Origin: Candidatus Hydrogenedentota bacterium
GTDB lineage: Bacteria; Hydrogenedentota; Hydrogenedentia; Hydrogenedentales; JAEUWI01
DNA: 41,641 nt
Reading direction: 5' to 3'
NCBI GenBank assembly: GCA_030432675.1
Contig: JAUIMA010000003.1
Span: 1-41,641, forward strand
The notes under the pieces are model-generated. The model had not been told where the DNA came from. It saw only the letters and a program-made list of their open reading frames with translations, and did not search any database. A program made the translations under genes and the position numbers. Below are positions 25,200 through 34,935 of this stretch, piece after piece (the first letter of the stretch is position 1; every line of letters starts with the position of its first letter).

Positions 25200-27919
25200 T
25201 TCTTGTACTTCTTACCGCTACCGCAGGGGCACTTTTCATTGGGACCCACTTTAGTCTCGGCGCGGATAGGTTTGGGTTTGGCCTTGGAGCGAGCCTTCGT
25301 TTTGACCGTAGACTCAGAACCCGTTGCGGGCTCGGCCTCATCGGGCCCAGCCAAATCGAAACGAGTCGTGTCAAAGCTCGCAAAGCTACTGTCGGCCTGT
25401 TTATCGGCCGCCACATAGCTATATTGATTCAGCTGAGCGAAGGGGTCCTCCTGCTGGGTCAGGGTTCCGCGTTGAATACTCGCAGCCCGCTTCTTGCGGA
25501 CGTCCGGGTCGGTCAGGCGGAACAACGTGGTAATTACGCTTTCCTCAATGGACTTCACCATGTTCTGGAACATCTCGAAGCCTTCCTGCTTATACTCAAG
25601 CAGGGGATCTTTCTGACCGAAGGCACGCAGCCGAACGGATTCCCGGAGATAGTCCATCTCATACAGGTGGTCGATCCACTTGTCATCTACGGCGCGCAGG
25701 AGCGCCATGAGCTCGAGGTCATGCACCCGTTTCCGGGCAATCCCCGCAAAATCAATCGTCGACTCGTCGCCACCGATTTCCTGACGGAAACTCTCACGAA
25801 TTTCTTCGGCCATGGCATCTTCACGACGCTGATAGTCGGCAAGCACCTGGTCATAGAGTTGGGCCACCAGATCGCCGCCCTCTTCCACCTCAAGGGTTAC
25901 GGGGAAGTGAAAGAGCACTTCCATGCGTTTTTCCAGGCCTTCGAGATCCCACTCCGCAGCAGGCACCGCCTCCGGCGCGTACTCGTCCACGGTATCGGCG
26001 ATGGTATTTTCAAACATCTCACGGAGCTGTTCCGTCACATCATTGTCTTCGAGCACGTTGCGGCGCATGGCATAAATATACTTACGCTGCTTGTCCATCA
26101 CCTGGTCATAGTCGAGCACGTGCTTCCGACTCTCGAAGTGAAACTCTTCGACCTGACGCTGGGAACGTTCAATGGTACGGGTCACCATGCGCTGACTGAG
26201 AGGCTCTTCATCCATCTCTTCGCCGCCCATGAAATCAACGAGTTTCTTGACGCGATCGCCGCCAAACAAACGGGCCACATCATCTTCCAGACTGACATAG
26301 AAGCGGGTCGTTCCCGGGTCACCCTGGCGACCGCAACGACCCCGAAGCTGGTTGTCGATGCGTCGGGACTCGTGGCGTTCTGTACCGATGATGAACAGGC
26401 CGCCATTTTCCCGGATACCTTCCGCGAGCTTGATGTCGGTACCGCGACCGGCCATATTGGTGGCAATCGTGACGGCACCGGCTTTACCCGCGTTAGAGAT
26501 GATTGCCGCTTCCCGCTCATGGTGCTTGGCGTTCAGGACCTGATAATTTTCGACGCCCTCTTCCTCAAGCATACTGGCAAGCAACTCGGATTTCTCAATC
26601 GACACCGTGCCCACGAGGGTCGGGCGATTCTGCTCCTGTACCTTCTTGATATCATTGATGACGTAGCGGAACTTACCCTTCTCGGTAGCGAAAATAAGGT
26701 CTGTTTCGTCCACGCGAGCGGCAGGCAGGTTGGTGGGAATCTGGGTCACCTCGAGACCGTACACCTTGTCAAACTCGGCGGCCTCTGTGACCGCCGTACC
26801 GGTCATGCCGGCCAGTTTGTCATAGAGACGGAAGTAGTTCTGATAGGTGATGCTCGCCACAGTCTGAGACTCAAAACGAAGCGGTACGCGCTCTTTGGCT
26901 TCCAGCGCCTGGTGCAGGCCGTCCGAATAGCGCCGCCCCTCCATGGTGCGCCCCGTGAACTCATCGACGATAAGCACTTCGTTTTCTTTGACCATGTAGT
27001 CTTTATCGCGCTTGAAAAAATTGTAGGCTTTAAGCGACTGCTCGATCATATGGGCCCAACCGAGGGTCTCGTCGGTGTAGAGGTCTTCAATGCCCAGCAG
27101 GCGCTCCACCACTTCCATCCCCTCATCGGTAAGGATAATGTGGCGCTGCTTCTCATCCATTTCGAAGTGTTCATCCTTGCGGAGTTTCCGCACGGCTTCG
27201 TCCACTTTCAGATAGAGGTCGCTGCTCTTCTCCGGACGGCCCGAAATAATCAGGGGTGTACGGGCTTCGTCAATAAGAATGGAATCCACTTCGTCGACGA
27301 TGGCGAAGTTTAATTCGCGCTGCACCCGGTGATCGGGGTGTTTCGCCATGTTATCGCGCAGATAATCGAAGCCAAACTCGTTGTTCGTACCGTAGGTAAT
27401 ATCAGCGCGATAGCCCACTTTTCGTTCGAGGTGGTCCATGTCCGATTGAATCAGACCGACGGTGAGACCCAGGAATTCATAGATGGGGCGCATCCACTCC
27501 GCGTCACGCTGGGCGAGGTAATCGTTCACGGTGACCACGTGGACACCACGACCGGTGAGTGCATTGAGGTAAACAGGAAGAATACCCACGAGGGTTTTAC
27601 CTTCACCCGTGGTCATTTCCGCGATGTTGCCCCGGTGCAGCGTCGTGCCGCCAATAATCTGCACATCGAAGGGGCGCATGCCCGCGACTCGTTTCGCCGC
27701 TTCCCGTGCCACAGCGAAGGCTTCGGGAAGCAAGTCTTCCAGACTGTCCCCGTCGGCAAGGCGCTGCTTGAACAGCCCCGTCTGCTTGCGCAATTCATCG
27801 TCCGTCATGCGGGTGACGCGGGCTTCCTCTGCACATACGGCGGCAACCACGGGCAGGAAACGCTTCACTTCACGGTCTTTTTCAGTCCCGAAAAGGGCTG
27901 TCAGTACTTTCTGAAACAC
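25175..27919 (-). CDS. secA: Preprotein translocase ATPase SecA
   Basis: 'MTTGEGKTLVGILPVYLNAL', 'VDEVDSILIDEARTPLIISG', 'NMAGRGTDIKL', 'GGLFIIGTERHESRRIDNQLRGRCGRQGDPG', C-terminal zinc motif 'CPCGSGKKYKKCC'. Confidence 0.99.
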   Translation of the reverse strand: MFQKVLTALFGTEKDREVKRFLPVVAAVCAEEARVTRMTDDELRKQTGLFKQRLADGDSLEDLLPEAFAVAREAAKRVAGMRPFDVQIIGGTTLHRGNIAEMTTGEGKTLVGILPVYLNALTGRGVHVVTVNDYLAQRDAEWMRPIYEFLGLTVGLIQSDMDHLERKVGYRADITYGTNNEFGFDYLRDNMAKHPDHRVQRELNFAIVDEVDSILIDEARTPLIISGRPEKSSDLYLKVDEAVRKLRKDEHFEMDEKQRHIILTDEGMEVVERLLGIEDLYTDETLGWAHMIEQSLKAYNFFKRDKDYMVKENEVLIVDEFTGRTMEGRRYSDGLHQALEAKERVPLRFESQTVASITYQNYFRLYDKLAGMTGTAVTEAAEFDKVYGLEVTQIPTNLPAARVDETDLIFATEKGKFRYVINDIKKVQEQNRPTLVGTVSIEKSELLASMLEEEGVENYQVLNAKHHEREAAIISNAGKAGAVTIATNMAGRGTDIKLAEGIRENGGLFIIGTERHESRRIDNQLRGRCGRQGDPGTTRFYVSLEDDVARLFGGDRVKKLVDFMGGEEMDEEPLSQRMVTRTIERSQRQVEEFHFESRKHVLDYDQVMDKQRKYIYAMRRNVLEDNDVTEQLREMFENTIADTVDEYAPEAVPAAEWDLEGLEKRMEVLFHFPVTLEVEEGGDLVAQLYDQVLADYQRREDAMAEEIRESFRQEIGGDESTIDFAGIARKRVHDLELMALLRAVDDKWIDHLYEMDYLRESVRLRAFGQKDPLLEYKQEGFEMFQNMVKSIEESVITTLFRLTDPDVRKKRAASIQRGTLTQQEDPFAQLNQYSYVAADKQADSSFASFDTTRFDLAGPDEAEPATGSESTVKTKARSKAKPKPIRAETKVGPNEKCPCGSGKKYKKCCGSNVV

Positions 27920-28170
27920 TACGCTTGGTTCTCCGCCCGTAATGGGCCTTGTTATCTATTCCAACCACACCGGGATGTGGTGTCGGTTTTATGCTATCTG
28001 TTACTATCGCATGATACCAAAGGGGGAAGAAGTAATTCTATGAACGCCCGGGCCAGAGGATCGAGAAGTAGTCTATTATGAAGGACTTCCATCAACACAC
28101 GCGGGGGCTTGTCCCCAATATCCACCACATGACGCCGCCAAATCGAATAACTATTCCGGGGGGCCACTGA

Positions 28171-30333
28171 ATGTTCTTCCCGCTCTATCTCGCCGCATTG
28201 GGCATTTCTGCCGGTATTATTGGTGTTTTCGGCCGACGTCTGCTGGTGCTGGCCGGTTATGTGCCCGACTTCGATGCCGGCCTTTCAGCGACCCTCATGA
28301 TCGCCTGTGGCTATCTTCTGGTGCAAATCGCCTATGGTGCCCTGATCCAGCTCATTAAGCCCCACAAGGGCACGGGGCCCCATATCACCGAGATTCTTTC
28401 TCTCTTGTCGGCCATCGTCCTGATTCCCTACCTCCTGAATGTCGTCATTCCCTGGCCCCACCCAAAGCTGGCGGAGATGGAACCCCTCATTTTTCTGGCT
28501 GTTTTTGGGGGACTACACGGATTTTTCAAACTGGCAACCCTCTTTGCGGCCACCCAGGCGCCACCCGCAACCCAGGTTCGCGTCGTACCCTACATCATCG
28601 TGGGCGCCCTCGCCTTGTTCGGCGTGCAACACGGTTTTCAGACCTGGTATACCTCCCTTACCGGCGTTCGCAGCGCGGCACTGCGCCCCCAGGAACCCAA
28701 GCGAGTCGGAGATACCTACGCCTGGGGCCGCGCCCTGACGGAAGGGCTCCAATACACCCTGGACGCGCGCCGTGCCGAGGGCGAGCACTTGACCCTGCGC
28801 TGGGCCAACCCCGATGAAGAAGGGCAATCCGTGGAAACCATCCACGTGACGGGAACGTTCCTGGACGAGGCCGGCGAGACCTTGCCGGGTGTCTGGAAGA
28901 ATGAGGTAACACTACAGACCCACAACTGGACCACCCAACGTATCCCCGAGGACGCCATCCCCACGGGCGCAGCGCAGGTCGCCCTTTCCTGGAGTCTGGA
29001 AGATGAATCGGAATGGGTGCGCCAAACGGGACTACGCCCGACCCATTCTTCGGGAACGACGCTCCTGCTCTCGGGACCCTATGTGCACAGCGCCCCTGAG
29101 GCCTTCGAGCGGCCGAACCTTGTGATTGTCCTGGTGGAAGGGCTCGGGGCAGACCACATGGAGCTGTTTGGTTACAGCCGCCAGACCAGCCCCGGTCTCA
29201 CCGCCCTGGCAAAACGCAGTTCCGTCTGGGAAAACACCTTTACGGCTTGCCCGGATGCCTTCAGCACAGCCGTCACCCTCATGACCGGGGTATCGCCCCT
29301 GGTGCACGGTGTGACAGACACGCAGCGCCCGGCAATTCCCGAAAACCTGGCGACCCTGCCTGAGCGCATGCGGGAAGCGGGCTACGTCACCGTCGCGTTC
29401 ACTGAAGGGGAAGGAAGCGATGGCGAAGACCTCGTTTTTGGCAGTGGATTTGAGCGGGGTTTCGAACTCTTTAATCCCGCCTATCCCGAAACGGCCCGTA
29501 GCACGGCCGATGATGGCCCCGCGCCACTTGTCCCCCAAGGTTCCCGCGTAACCCTTCAACGGGCTGCGGACTGGATAGCCAGACACCGGGAAGAAGAGCG
29601 CTACCTGGTTTTCATTCGCCTCCGGGAACTCAGCAAACCCTTTGAACTGAAACGCTACGGGCCCGGCTTCATCAAGCCCTGGGAAAACGTCCCTCAGCCC
29701 ATTGATGTCTATGACACGGCTGTCGTGGATGTGGATAAGCAACTGGGGCTCTTCACCGAGCGACTTCGTCAGATGGGCAGCTTCGAAGATACCTGCCTGG
29801 TCTTCACGTCCCCTTACGGGCTGGATTTCTCCGAGCCCGACCGGGGAGTATGGCGACGGGGCGGCCCGGGAGTTCCCCGTTTGACCGAAGAGAGCATTCG
29901 CGTCCCCCTTATCATGTCACTCCCGGAAGGCATCGGCCGCACGCGACGCCCCCTCGTTTCCCTAAACGCCGTGGGTCGGACCCTCGGTGATTTCGCGGGG
30001 GTGAGCCTCTCCCATAGCGCCGATGTCCGCAGTCTGCTGGATTACACGGCAGGCGAGGAACCGGTCACAATTATGGGCGATCCCTTGGCGATGTCCCTTC
30101 GCACGGAAGAGTGGCGCTACAACTGGCAGTCGGGCCTTCGCGCCAGCGACTTCTCCGATACGGGGTCCGCTACCACCTTGGGGCTCTACAATATCGCCGA
30201 CTATCACGAGACGTTTCAGAATAAGAACTACACTTCCCGTGAGCCCGGCGTGGCCACCCGGTACCGCGAGCAACTTGCCACCTATGTACACGGATTCGCC
30301 GAAGCCGCAACCGTAAGCTCTTCATCACCCTGA
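28171..30333 (+). CDS. Inner-membrane sulfatase/LtaS-fold protein with substituted active-site motifs
   Basis: About four or more N-terminal TM helices. Sulfatase landmarks 'VIVLVEGLGADHMELFGYSRQTSPGLTALAKRSSVWENTFTACPDAFSTAVTLMTGVSPLVHGV' and 'VFTSPYGLDFSE...ESIRVPLIMSLPEG'. Confidence 0.8.
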   Translation: MFFPLYLAALGISAGIIGVFGRRLLVLAGYVPDFDAGLSATLMIACGYLLVQIAYGALIQLIKPHKGTGPHITEILSLLSAIVLIPYLLNVVIPWPHPKLAEMEPLIFLAVFGGLHGFFKLATLFAATQAPPATQVRVVPYIIVGALALFGVQHGFQTWYTSLTGVRSAALRPQEPKRVGDTYAWGRALTEGLQYTLDARRAEGEHLTLRWANPDEEGQSVETIHVTGTFLDEAGETLPGVWKNEVTLQTHNWTTQRIPEDAIPTGAAQVALSWSLEDESEWVRQTGLRPTHSSGTTLLLSGPYVHSAPEAFERPNLVIVLVEGLGADHMELFGYSRQTSPGLTALAKRSSVWENTFTACPDAFSTAVTLMTGVSPLVHGVTDTQRPAIPENLATLPERMREAGYVTVAFTEGEGSDGEDLVFGSGFERGFELFNPAYPETARSTADDGPAPLVPQGSRVTLQRAADWIARHREEERYLVFIRLRELSKPFELKRYGPGFIKPWENVPQPIDVYDTAVVDVDKQLGLFTERLRQMGSFEDTCLVFTSPYGLDFSEPDRGVWRRGGPGVPRLTEESIRVPLIMSLPEGIGRTRRPLVSLNAVGRTLGDFAGVSLSHSADVRSLLDYTAGEEPVTIMGDPLAMSLRTEEWRYNWQSGLRASDFSDTGSATTLGLYNIADYHETFQNKNYTSREPGVATRYREQLATYVHGFAEAATVSSSSP

Positions 30334-30364
30334 ATCTACCTCCACGTAACAAGGACGCCCTAAC

Positions 30365-31222
30365 GTGACGATTTTTCGCCTCCATTCATTTGCCCCAATG
30401 CACGTTGCCCTCTGTCTGATGGGGCTGTTTTTTGCCCTTCCTCACCTCACTGCAACCGCCGCTCCCTGCACCTTCGTGCAAGTGTGCGACACCCAATTGG
30501 GGATGGGGGGCTATGATGAGGACAAGGCCCGATTCCGCGCGGCGGTCAAGGCCATCAACGCGATGGATGTAAACTGGGTCGTCATTTGCGGCGATCTGGT
30601 GGACAATGGGGGCGACGAAAAAGCGATTGCCGACTTCCGGGAAATCGTGGAGACTTTCACGGTGCCTTGCTACCTGGCCCCCGGAAACCACGACGTAGGC
30701 GGTGTACCCACGGAGGCCACGCTGGCCCGCTATCGTAAGGCCCACGGCCCGGACTACTTCGCGGTGGAAAACTCCGGATTCAAGATCATGATTTTGAATA
30801 CCCAGTTCTGGAAGGGCCCCATGGCCGGTGAAACGGAGAAGCATGACGCCTGGTATCTGGAAGAGTTGGCCAAAGCGAAAGAGACTGAAACGCCGGTCTT
30901 GCTTGTGAGTCACTATCCCCCATTTCTAAAAACCGCAGACGAGGAAGAAATTTATTACAATCTTCCCCTCGAAGCAAGGGCACGGGTTCTAAGCGCGGCC
31001 AAAGAGAATGGCGTCCGCGCCTGGCTCGCCGGCCATGCCCACAAGAATGTACTGACGGAGTACGAGGGTATCCCGATTGTAGTTTCAGCCACTACCAGTC
31101 GGAACTTTGATGGGGCACCCTATGGCTTCCGCGTGTGGTCCGTCGATGAACAGGGCGCATTGAGTCACACCTATAAGGCCTTAGAACTCCCCGAGGAATT
31201 GCAGAAGCCCAAAAAGAAATAA
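30365..31222 (+). CDS. Exported calcineurin-like metallophosphoesterase, CPPED1-like
   Basis: Signal peptide, then 'VQVCDTQLGMGGYDED', 'VVICGDLVDNGG', 'PGNHDVGG', 'VSHYPPF', 'AGHAHKN'. GTG start; an alternative ATG lies at 30398. Confidence 0.9.
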   Translation: MTIFRLHSFAPMHVALCLMGLFFALPHLTATAAPCTFVQVCDTQLGMGGYDEDKARFRAAVKAINAMDVNWVVICGDLVDNGGDEKAIADFREIVETFTVPCYLAPGNHDVGGVPTEATLARYRKAHGPDYFAVENSGFKIMILNTQFWKGPMAGETEKHDAWYLEELAKAKETETPVLLVSHYPPFLKTADEEEIYYNLPLEARARVLSAAKENGVRAWLAGHAHKNVLTEYEGIPIVVSATTSRNFDGAPYGFRVWSVDEQGALSHTYKALELPEELQKPKKK

Positions 31223-31261
31223 GTCGCGACTACCCGGCACGTATTCAGGAAGGATGGCACC

Positions 31262-34027
31262 ATGGGTCTCTTAACGTTCGGCATGCTTATGGCAGCAGGG
31301 CTGCTGACCACGCCGGGGGCCGTTCAGTATATAGACCTGCAAGACGGATGGACCGTGGAAAATACAGGGGCCTGGCAGAGCCGGGTAGATCATCGCAACC
31401 TTCTCGCCATGCACCACCCCTGGACGCCCAGTGAAGCCAATCGATTCTCGATGGCCCAGAAGACAGTCGTCGTTCCCACCGATTGGGGAAACACGGTAAC
31501 CCTTCATTTTTACAGCAGCGACGACTACCACGGTGTCCCGGTAAAGGACACACCGGGTACGGGCTTCGTGGGGCACCGCCGGAAACAAATCCTGGTCAAC
31601 AGCAATCCGATCTGGACCCACGATGTGGCGGATGCGGTTGTGCCGGGCGTGTCCTCCACCTATCAGGTAACGATCCAAGTTCCGGAAAGTGATCGTTCCC
31701 TGCGCATCGCCTTGCTGGCCTATGACGCCGTGGCCTCAAGCACGGTGTTGAAGGAAGATTTCTATACCCCCCGCAAACCCGGCATGGGTCGGGAAGATGA
31801 CCCCGAGGCCAATCGCTTTCGGACCACCATCTACTGGGGCGATCTAACCCTGGTTTCCGGCAATTCCGCGACAGGCTCCCCACCGAGACCCTCGGAACGA
31901 CTCGTCTTGAAGCGTCACAACCGCTATTGGCCACCTGCCCCGCCCGAATCAAACGTGTGGACTAAGGAAAAGACGAAGTTCACCCTGTCCGCTCCCGGCG
32001 GTCTCCCCAAGGCGGGCTTCCCACTCGAAATGGGTATTCCCTTGCCGCTCGGTGCGGCGGATTCGCCGGAGTCCCTTCGCTTTACACGAGGCGACGGGCA
32101 ACGCATTTATACGCAGAAGCAGGTCACTGACAATTGGCCCGACGGCTCTCTTCGATGGCTATTGGCCCAGATGCCTGTAAAGCCGTCTACCGGGGATATC
32201 GCGCTGGCTTTTACGAAGGATGGGGCGTCCCCCGCAGGCTCCGTTAAGGTCGTTGAGCGCGACGCCGGGTTGAAAGTTTCCAGCGGAGCAGTATCGTTGG
32301 AGCAGGGTGGCGTCGATCCGATTGACACCCTATCCTACCGTGGGAAGGTGGCCTTCACCGGCCTGCAACTCGCGCTGGAAGTGGCCGGAAAGGTTATCCC
32401 CGGCACCAATGACAACGGCCAGGTTGTAGAAGAGGGCCCCTTTCACACCCGGCTGGTTATGGAAGGGCGCTTTGAAGGACTGGATACCGCTTACGGCACC
32501 TACGCCCTTTATTGCTCGGTCTACCACGATCTACCCTATGTGAAATTCTGGTTTCGCTATTTCAACGACACCCCATCCCCCCAATCACTCTCTCAGCTGA
32601 ACTTCACACTGGCACTCCCCGCTCCCCTGGACACCCTCACGCTCCCCCACGGCACGGTGGATGCTCCCTTGGAGATGGACTTGCAGCAGCCCGACGTATA
32701 TCGGGCCAATGGAGCTTCCCATGTATTAAGCAAGCCGTTTTTTCTACAGTGGTCCCAAGGGGCCCTGGTGGTCAAAGATTTCGCCCAACTCCACCCGAAA
32801 GGTCTCCAGGTGGACGCGGAACGGCTAACCCTTTCGCTGGTGGCCGGAGGCCCGTCGCCCGTGACCTTCGCGCCGGGCGAAGCCAAGAGCCATGAAATCT
32901 GGCTGGCACTGGGCCCCACCGATGGGGCACAACTCGCCGCCACCGTGGCGCGACCACCCTTATTGATAAATGCCAACTATTTCAATCGTACCGGAGTTTT
33001 CGGACCGGCTGCCCCCGTGGGCGCAGACAATCCGTGGGTCACCTTCGCCCAAAATACGTATGGAGAAAAGTCGCTCTCGGAGATCGGGATGCACACGGGT
33101 CTGCGTCACTACCCCGATGAGCCCTATCTCGGACGTAGCGGTGCCTGGTCCAACAACTACAATGGGCGACTGAGCAGTCTTTGGAGTACGTGGCTCGCTA
33201 CGGGAGACCGTGCCTGGTTTGACCGCGCGGCAGCCTTCTCCAGCCACCTCATGGATGTGGCAATTGTCCATTCGGAGGTCCCCGGACAGGACTGGCTGGG
33301 TGCGCTCCATGGCCCTGGCGCCAATCACGTGGCGGGCCCTTGGAATCCCCTTTTACGCGGCGAGGGCTTCGCCCACTTTGCCCGATGGACGGGCAACCCG
33401 GAAGCCGAATCGGCCTTCCTGGGAATTGCGGACTTCTGTGTACGGACCCATGCCGGACGCCGCGGTCCCAACGTGCGCCATTGGGCAGGCCCTTTTTCGA
33501 GTATCGTCGCGGCCTACCGGGATACGGGTGAAATCGGCCTGCTGGAAGCGGGTACGGAGCGGCTGACGGGGATGCTTCGACAGGTGGACCGCCGACGGGG
33601 CACGTGGATCGACTGGCACGGGGACAGCACCTACCCCGGAAATATTCCGTGGATGACCGCCCAATTGGCCCAGCCACTCTATACGTGGTACCACGAAACC
33701 GGCGATGTGGAAGCCGCCCAACTCCTCGTGGGATTGGCGGAATCCCTCATCTGTGAGAATACGCCGTGGGATGGGCCAGGTCGCATGGATACCTACTCCC
33801 CCGCGCCGTGGTTTCCCAAAACGACCGCTTATGACCCCTTTATCATCCCCCTGATTGGCGCCGCCTACGAACTGACGGAAGACCCCTTCTTCAAAGAAGC
33901 GGCGTTAGCCCAGTGGAAGCGTTGGCGGGATCAGCCCGAGTTTCAATCGGCATTCAACCTGTCGTGGCACTTGCCCTGGCTCAATGCCGTGCTGGCAGAA
34001 TGGGATGCGGAGGCTTCCGAGCCCTAA
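31262..34027 (+). CDS. Exported PcRGLX/YetA-like (exo-rhamnogalacturonan lyase-type) protein
   Basis: Good SD (AGGAAGG). 'FPLEMGIPLPLGAADSPESLRFTRGDGQRIYTQKQVTDNWPDGSLRWLLAQMPV' matches the RIFT-barrel N-domain of this family. C-terminal alpha/alpha-toroid-like region. Confidence 0.65.
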   Translation: MGLLTFGMLMAAGLLTTPGAVQYIDLQDGWTVENTGAWQSRVDHRNLLAMHHPWTPSEANRFSMAQKTVVVPTDWGNTVTLHFYSSDDYHGVPVKDTPGTGFVGHRRKQILVNSNPIWTHDVADAVVPGVSSTYQVTIQVPESDRSLRIALLAYDAVASSTVLKEDFYTPRKPGMGREDDPEANRFRTTIYWGDLTLVSGNSATGSPPRPSERLVLKRHNRYWPPAPPESNVWTKEKTKFTLSAPGGLPKAGFPLEMGIPLPLGAADSPESLRFTRGDGQRIYTQKQVTDNWPDGSLRWLLAQMPVKPSTGDIALAFTKDGASPAGSVKVVERDAGLKVSSGAVSLEQGGVDPIDTLSYRGKVAFTGLQLALEVAGKVIPGTNDNGQVVEEGPFHTRLVMEGRFEGLDTAYGTYALYCSVYHDLPYVKFWFRYFNDTPSPQSLSQLNFTLALPAPLDTLTLPHGTVDAPLEMDLQQPDVYRANGASHVLSKPFFLQWSQGALVVKDFAQLHPKGLQVDAERLTLSLVAGGPSPVTFAPGEAKSHEIWLALGPTDGAQLAATVARPPLLINANYFNRTGVFGPAAPVGADNPWVTFAQNTYGEKSLSEIGMHTGLRHYPDEPYLGRSGAWSNNYNGRLSSLWSTWLATGDRAWFDRAAAFSSHLMDVAIVHSEVPGQDWLGALHGPGANHVAGPWNPLLRGEGFAHFARWTGNPEAESAFLGIADFCVRTHAGRRGPNVRHWAGPFSSIVAAYRDTGEIGLLEAGTERLTGMLRQVDRRRGTWIDWHGDSTYPGNIPWMTAQLAQPLYTWYHETGDVEAAQLLVGLAESLICENTPWDGPGRMDTYSPAPWFPKTTAYDPFIIPLIGAAYELTEDPFFKEAALAQWKRWRDQPEFQSAFNLSWHLPWLNAVLAEWDAEASEP

Positions 34028-34935
34028 TCGCTCTCTGGGGCGCGTTGACTCCATAGACCCGGCAGGGCGGCGCTCGCAAGCAATACCCCGATGAGTATCC
34101 AGCCGAGGTTACCTGTCCATGGCGGTGTCTGCTGTTGGAAGAGATGCTCCCAGATACCGCAGGCCTGACCTGCGATGCCGCCCAACGCGAGGGCACACAG
34201 GCCCAGGTGCTCCGTGCGGTGCTTTATCGTGCCCAGCACCAGACTCAAGACCATGCACAGGACAATGGCCCGCAACTGGGTCTCCCATAAGCCGCTGTAG
34301 TCCCCAAGTTCCCGGTGCCAGCTATAGAGGAGGGGAAAAAACCACAGCCCCCAGCACAGACCGACAAGGAGATGGGCAGGCAGGGCCCCCAGGGGCATGA
34401 GCCGAGGCAGCAAATAGCCGCGCCAACCGAACTCTGAGCCCAGGGCAATTAAGGCGAAGAGCGTTGCGCCAAGCCCGATGCTCACCAATGGATAGGTTAC
34501 GAAGATAATCCCCGGTGCCAGTGCGCGCACGTTGGGCGCCAGGGGCTCGGTGGAAACGGCCTCCACCTCATTCAGCAGGCCCGCCAGGTTCCATTGGGGA
34601 TAGGTCAGACCGAGCAGGGTCGCCACGGTATAACTGAGTGCAAAAACGGCCAGGGGCATGAGCAGCACCCGAAGGGCAGCCACTCTTGAGACTGGCCAGA
34701 GTTTCGCCGGCGGTGATGTCTCGGCGGACGGCACCATGAAACCAGCCGCGAGGGCGGCCAGCGCGGGAATACCCATGAGCAACACTTGCGCCAGGTATTG
34801 AAAGGCGTTGGGCGACTGAAAGGCCAATGCGCCCTCGGCCAGCAGAACAAAAGTCAGCACGAATATGAGTAGAAAACTCAGGCCCAGATAGAGGGCAATA
34901 CCTTTGAAATCCATCAAGAACGGTTCACTTCCCAT
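34024..34935 (-). CDS. CPBP (CAAX/Rce1-like) family membrane protein
   Basis: Polytopic. 'IALGSEFGWRGYLLPRLMPLGALPAHLLVGLCWGLWFFPL' matches CPBP motifs 1 and 2, with Ser in place of the first motif Glu. Confidence 0.8.
   Translation of the reverse strand: MGSEPFLMDFKGIALYLGLSFLLIFVLTFVLLAEGALAFQSPNAFQYLAQVLLMGIPALAALAAGFMVPSAETSPPAKLWPVSRVAALRVLLMPLAVFALSYTVATLLGLTYPQWNLAGLLNEVEAVSTEPLAPNVRALAPGIIFVTYPLVSIGLGATLFALIALGSEFGWRGYLLPRLMPLGALPAHLLVGLCWGLWFFPLLYSWHRELGDYSGLWETQLRAIVLCMVLSLVLGTIKHRTEHLGLCALALGGIAGQACGIWEHLFQQQTPPWTGNLGWILIGVLLASAALPGLWSQRAPESD

Noticed and set aside
25424-27313. 629-aa plus-strand ORF opposite secA
   Set aside because: Antisense shadow of a certain SecA gene; His/Ile/Gly-rich translation without domains; caused by codon bias.
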